A DNA stretch of 24,834 nucleotides, from contig CAZGTQ010000168.1 of assembly GCA_964528575.1 (NCBI GenBank), positions 1-24,834 of the forward strand, in the 5' to 3' direction. The notes below the pieces were generated by a model, which saw only the letters and a list, made by a program, of their open reading frames with translations, had not been told where the DNA came from and searched no databases. The stretch comes from CAZGTQ01 sp964528575 (GTDB taxonomy: Bacteria > Planctomycetota > UBA1135 > GCA-002686595). Below, in pieces: positions 21,877 through 24,834 of this stretch; position 1 is the stretch's first letter, and the number at the start of each line of letters is the position of its first letter. A program made the position numbers and the translations under genes.

Positions 21877-24381
21877 ATGGCCAACCGTTGGACCGGCGCC
21901 CACGACGCGGTGCTCGAGCTCTCGCCCGGCGGCGTGGGTCGCCTGATCGCCGCCATCCACCGCAAGGGTCACCGCACGAGCACGTCGGCCGACGGGCCGC
22001 ACCTCGTCCACAGCGCGGCCTTCGACCTGCCGTTCCTGGGAACGAGCCCGGCCGCGGGGCCGAACCTGAGGGGCCACCTGCGGCTCCAGGTCTCGACGCC
22101 CTCGGTCGACGTGCCGGCCGGCGCGCCCGCGCGCGTTCGCGTGTCGGTGCAGACGTACGCGTGGTTCCAGCCGTTGGCGGGGAGCGAGCCGGCGCCGGAG
22201 TTCCTGCACGGCACGCTGGCGCTCACGGTCGGTCTGCGGATCGTCCGCTGCCGCGGCGTAATGCTCGCAGAGATCGGTCTGGCGAGCGACGACGTCGAGG
22301 TCGACTTCACTCCCGCGCCGGGCTCCGGCGCGACGAGCGCGGACGTCGCGCTGGTGCGCGCCGCCGTGCCCGCGATCCTGCGCGGAGCCTTCGGTCCGGC
22401 GCAGTTCCCGCTCGGGTCCCTGTCGACGGGCTCGCTGACGGTGCGCGACCTCGCGTTCAAGGGGCTGCGTTCCGCCGCGCAGAGCGCGTTCGCGCTGCTG
22501 CTCACGTTGCGCGCGGGCGGGCCGGTGGCCAACCCGGACCTCGTCACCGAGATCTTCCTCGCGCCGCAGGACGACGCCGCCCTCGCGCTCGGGCGCGAGC
22601 TCCTGACCGCGGTGATCTTCGATTTCGCGCAGGGCCCGCTGGGCGACGTCGCGGTCCAGGGGTCGCGCTTCATCGGCGTGTTCGGCGTCGGCTTCACGCT
22701 GAGCTTCCAGGCCTCGGTCGATCCGGCGAGCCTCTCGATCGAGCTCCAACCCGGGCGCATCCGCGTCCGCGTGAGCGGCTCGGGATCGCTCTCGCCCGGC
22801 GGCTCCTTCCGGTTCCAATTGACACGGAGCTTCGGCCTCGCCGTCCTCGCCGGCCGCCTGCGCCTGACGCTCGTCGGCGGCAGCGACGTCGACATCACCC
22901 AGGCCAACCCGCTCCTCGAGCTCGTGCTCGGGCTCTTCGCGAGTCGGATCGAGAACGGGGTCGACGACGCGCTCGGCAACGTCGTCGGCGCGGTGAGCGA
23001 CGAGCTCGACCGCGTGGTCGGGGAGACGGTCGAGGGCCTCCTCGCGCGCGTCTCGCTGCAAGATGCGAAGCTCGCGTTGAGCCAGGCCTCCGTGGACCCG
23101 GACGGCGTCCTGATCGGCGGCCGCTTCGACATCGGCTCCGCGCCCGCGATGGTCGTGGGCTTCACGCAACGCGTGCGGGACGGCCTGACGGAGCTCGACG
23201 CGCTGGAGAGCTTCATCCCCGGCGGCACGATCACGCGCTACGTCTGGAGACGGGTCGGGGTGAACAAGACCGCGACCGACCAGATCGACGATCCGCACCG
23301 CTTCGTGGCGCGCGCCCCGCTCGGACCCGCGCATCCGGTGCACGTCGCGGTCGGCTGGCCTCCGGTCTCGTGGTGCGTCGCCGTGCACGGCACGCAGGTC
23401 TCGAGCGCCGGCGTGCAACCGGTCGTCGGCACGCGCTGCGGGATGACCGTCCTCACGGTCGGCCTCGATCTGGGCGCCACGGAGCGGCTCGTCGTATCCG
23501 TTGCCGACGCCGACGGCGGGCTGCTGGCGGACGTCGACCCGTGGGGCGGCTACCGGCCGCACGCGTTCGCCGCCGACGCGGAGCGGCGCGGTCTGTTGCT
23601 CGTGCACCGCCCGGCCGAGCCGGCGGCGCAGAGCGTCGACGCGCTGCGTGCGACGCTCGCGTCGCTCGATCGCGCGGGACCGGCCGTGCTGGCCACGCTG
23701 GTCGTCGCCGCAGGCGAGCTCGCGGCCCACGCGCGCGCGACGCCCGAGCTCACGCTCACGCACGACCCCGAGGGCACCTGGCGCAAGCGCTTCCGCCTCG
23801 AGCTTGGAGGCACGGTGCTCGTCGGCCCGGGCGGCAAGGAGCTGTGGCGTTCGGGCGGGCCGCTGCGCGCCGCGGAGCTCGAGCGCGCGCTCGCCGACCT
23901 GCGCGCGAAGGGCTGGGGCGAGAAGGCGAGGTTGCCGAGGCTGCGCGTGCTCGGCCACGAGCTCGCCATCGGCACCCTCGCGCCCGACGTGCTCTTCCCG
24001 TGCGACGGCGGCATGCGCGTCGGCTCGCGCAAGTTCCGCGGCCGCGAGCTCGCGCTCGTCTTTTGGACGTCGTGGTCGGAGCCCGCGCTCGAGGAGCTGC
24101 GCCGGCTCGCAGCCGGCGAGCCGCGCGGGTGCGACGACGACGACCGAGCCCCCATCGTGCTGTGCGTCAACGACGGCGAGCCGCCCGAGCGCGCCGCCGC
24201 GGCACTGAAGGAGCGCGGGCTCGACGTCGTGCTGGTGCCGGACGAGAAGCGCGTCCTCGCGCGTCAGTACCACGTGAGCTGCTGGCCCACGGTCGTGCGC
24301 ATCGACCCGGCGGGTCGCATCGCCGACGTGCGCCTCGGACTCGAGCACACGCCGCAGCGCGAGCAATCCAAGCCGCTGTAG
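21877..24381 (+). CDS. TULIP-like protein with two redox-dead thioredoxin-like domains
   Basis: 834 residues, no signal peptide or transmembrane segment. Residues about 1-430 alternate long amphipathic strands with two helical segments (about 155-172 and 345-392), a layout like lipid-binding TULIP proteins; the assignment is tentative. Residues about 450-560 are a beta domain. Residues 570-680 and 690-825 each resemble a TlpA/thioredoxin fold. The second shows RELALVFWTSWSEPALEEL where WCxxC is expected (Ser and Ala replace both Cys), and CWPTVVRIDPAGRIADVR as cis-Pro strand. The first has LLLVHRPAEPAAQ at that place and GTVLVGPGGKELWRSGG. So neither can do disulfide exchange. It ends 11 bp before the rarA stop on the opposite strand. 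Context with lspA and the Lgt-like gene suggests lipid or lipoprotein handling. Confidence 0.8.
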   Translation: MANRWTGAHDAVLELSPGGVGRLIAAIHRKGHRTSTSADGPHLVHSAAFDLPFLGTSPAAGPNLRGHLRLQVSTPSVDVPAGAPARVRVSVQTYAWFQPLAGSEPAPEFLHGTLALTVGLRIVRCRGVMLAEIGLASDDVEVDFTPAPGSGATSADVALVRAAVPAILRGAFGPAQFPLGSLSTGSLTVRDLAFKGLRSAAQSAFALLLTLRAGGPVANPDLVTEIFLAPQDDAALALGRELLTAVIFDFAQGPLGDVAVQGSRFIGVFGVGFTLSFQASVDPASLSIELQPGRIRVRVSGSGSLSPGGSFRFQLTRSFGLAVLAGRLRLTLVGGSDVDITQANPLLELVLGLFASRIENGVDDALGNVVGAVSDELDRVVGETVEGLLARVSLQDAKLALSQASVDPDGVLIGGRFDIGSAPAMVVGFTQRVRDGLTELDALESFIPGGTITRYVWRRVGVNKTATDQIDDPHRFVARAPLGPAHPVHVAVGWPPVSWCVAVHGTQVSSAGVQPVVGTRCGMTVLTVGLDLGATERLVVSVADADGGLLADVDPWGGYRPHAFAADAERRGLLLVHRPAEPAAQSVDALRATLASLDRAGPAVLATLVVAAGELAAHARATPELTLTHDPEGTWRKRFRLELGGTVLVGPGGKELWRSGGPLRAAELERALADLRAKGWGEKARLPRLRVLGHELAIGTLAPDVLFPCDGGMRVGSRKFRGRELALVFWTSWSEPALEELRRLAAGEPRGCDDDDRAPIVLCVNDGEPPERAAAALKERGLDVVLVPDEKRVLARQYHVSCWPTVVRIDPAGRIADVRLGLEHTPQREQSKPL

Positions 24382-24392
24382 CCGCCGCGCGA

Positions 24393-24834
24393 CTAGCCCT
24401 GGGGCTCGCCGTCGATCGGCGGCAGGTAGCGCCTCCCGCGCAACCCCTCCGGCAGACACTCCATCTCGTCGGCTGCCGCAGGATCGTCGTGGACGTAACG
24501 ATAGCCCTTGCCGTAGCCGAGGCCCTGCATCAGGCCGGTCGCCGCGTTGCGCAGGTGCAGCGGGACCGGCTCGGCGCCGCGCTCGCGGACGTCGGCGAGG
24601 GCGCGCTCGTACGCGACGGCGAGAGCGTTGCTCTTCGGGGCGCGCGCGAGGTAGGCCGCGACCTGGACGAGCGCGAGCTCGCCCTCGGGGCTGCCCAGGC
24701 GGTGCCAGGCGTCGGCGCCGGCCAGCGCGACGGAGAGCGCCTGCGGGTCGGCGAGACCGACGTCCTCGCTCGCGATCCGCACGAGTCGGCGCGCCAGGTA
24801 CTTGCGGTCCTCGCCCGCCTCGAGCATGCGCACG
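24393..24834 (-). CDS. rarA: Replication-associated recombination protein A, C-terminal part (cut by window edge)
   Basis: Last 146-147 codons of a clamp-loader-like AAA+ ATPase (RarA/MgsA); the N-terminal ATPase part lies beyond the window. The visible MgsA-type C-terminal domain is clear: RMLEAGEDRKYLARRLVRIA, then SEDVGLADPQAL, later RNAATGLMQGLGYGKGYRYV, and the end ECLPEGLRGRRYLPPID. RarA acts at stalled replication forks. The stop codon (24393-24395) is 11 bp from the convergent TULIP-like gene. The last 22 codons before GEPQG are repeated 4.49 kb away at 19924-19989. Confidence 0.95.
   Translation of the reverse strand, partial: VRMLEAGEDRKYLARRLVRIASEDVGLADPQALSVALAGADAWHRLGSPEGELALVQVAAYLARAPKSNALAVAYERALADVRERGAEPVPLHLRNAATGLMQGLGYGKGYRYVHDDPAAADEMECLPEGLRGRRYLPPIDGEPQG
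24411..24476 (-). repeat. Right copy of the 66-bp direct repeat (rarA 3' end)
   Basis: Matches 19924-19989 at 61 of 66 positions, same orientation, offset 4487 bp. The first 23 bp are identical. In the rarA frame the changes are GCC/GCA, CTG/ATG, GGA/GGG twice and CGG/AGG. The match stops abruptly 3 bp inside the aligned 3' edge (gtc/gcc) and at a glycine-lysine break on the other side. It is a candidate attachment-site copy. Confidence 0.88.

Noticed and set aside
21829..24459. Long minus-strand open frame opposite the TULIP/thioredoxin gene
   Set aside because: It has low-complexity composition and no start signal. The plus strand has a ribosome site, operon spacing and thioredoxin-like motifs.
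1..24834. tRNA, rRNA, transposase or integrase genes
   Set aside because: I looked for them, especially around 19.9-20.1 kb and at 24.4 kb, and saw no tRNA-like fold, rRNA segment or recombinase motif.

Overview
The window is very GC-rich (well over 60% by eye), densely coded, and holds 20 protein genes that I can support: 19 complete and one cut by the right edge. Several features suggest an environmental Gram-negative bacterium, most likely a planctomycete-type lineage. These are lipoprotein signals with LxAC/LGAC boxes, several secreted proteins of low recognisability (beta-helix or beta-propeller type), a sulfatase-like lipoprotein, YwqK/MORN lipoprotein repeats, and an ECF sigma factor coupled to a membrane anti-sigma protein. 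The taxonomic placement is inference; no rRNA or tRNA gene was found.

Layout. (1) 52-3103, minus strand: a three-gene operon of sulfatase-like lipoprotein, MORN-repeat lipoprotein and GNAT acetyltransferase. Each junction is a 4-nt stop/start overlap. A GT-C type membrane glycosyltransferase (3131-4678, plus) diverges from it. (2) 4722-7968, minus strand: a secreted beta-helix protein, a 2-Cys peroxiredoxin and a secreted TlpA-like thioredoxin, with short tandem repeats in the spacers. (3) 8026-13279, minus strand: a redox/lipid block. It contains a fusion oxidoreductase (two cyclic-nucleotide-binding folds, a BFD [2Fe-2S] domain and an FNR-like reductase), a QueG-like 4Fe-4S protein with a C-terminal SCP2-like domain, a MarR regulator and an SRPBCC-PhyH fusion. 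A perfect 18-bp palindrome lies before marR, and a degenerate copy lies at the same place before the QueG-like gene. This suggests one MarR regulon. (4) 13389-17535, minus strand: ECF sigma factor, zinc-finger anti-sigma protein with a long HEAT-like region, and a secreted protein, joined by ATGA overlaps. (5) 17691-18388, minus strand: a small coiled-coil protein and a BamE-like membrane protein. They diverge from a secreted protein at 18585-19880.

(6) 19924-24476 is the most unusual part. The 3' end of rarA (intact, entering from the right edge) is duplicated as a 66-bp direct repeat (61/66 identical) 4.49 kb away. The segment between the repeats holds a compact plus-strand operon. It encodes an LspA-type signal peptidase, an Lgt-like membrane protein with an extra C-terminal domain, and an 834-residue protein with a TULIP-like N-terminal part and two thioredoxin-like domains that have lost their cysteines. 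The arrangement (intact gene, cargo, orphan 3' end in the same orientation) is what site-specific integration into a gene 3' end leaves behind. No recombinase gene is visible in the cargo. Four of the five differences between the repeats are synonymous in the rarA frame, so the two copies probably diverged as coding sequence.

I read all of this from sequence motifs alone. Domain calls without a catalytic signature (the TULIP-like, HEAT-like and STN-like regions) need a profile or structure search.
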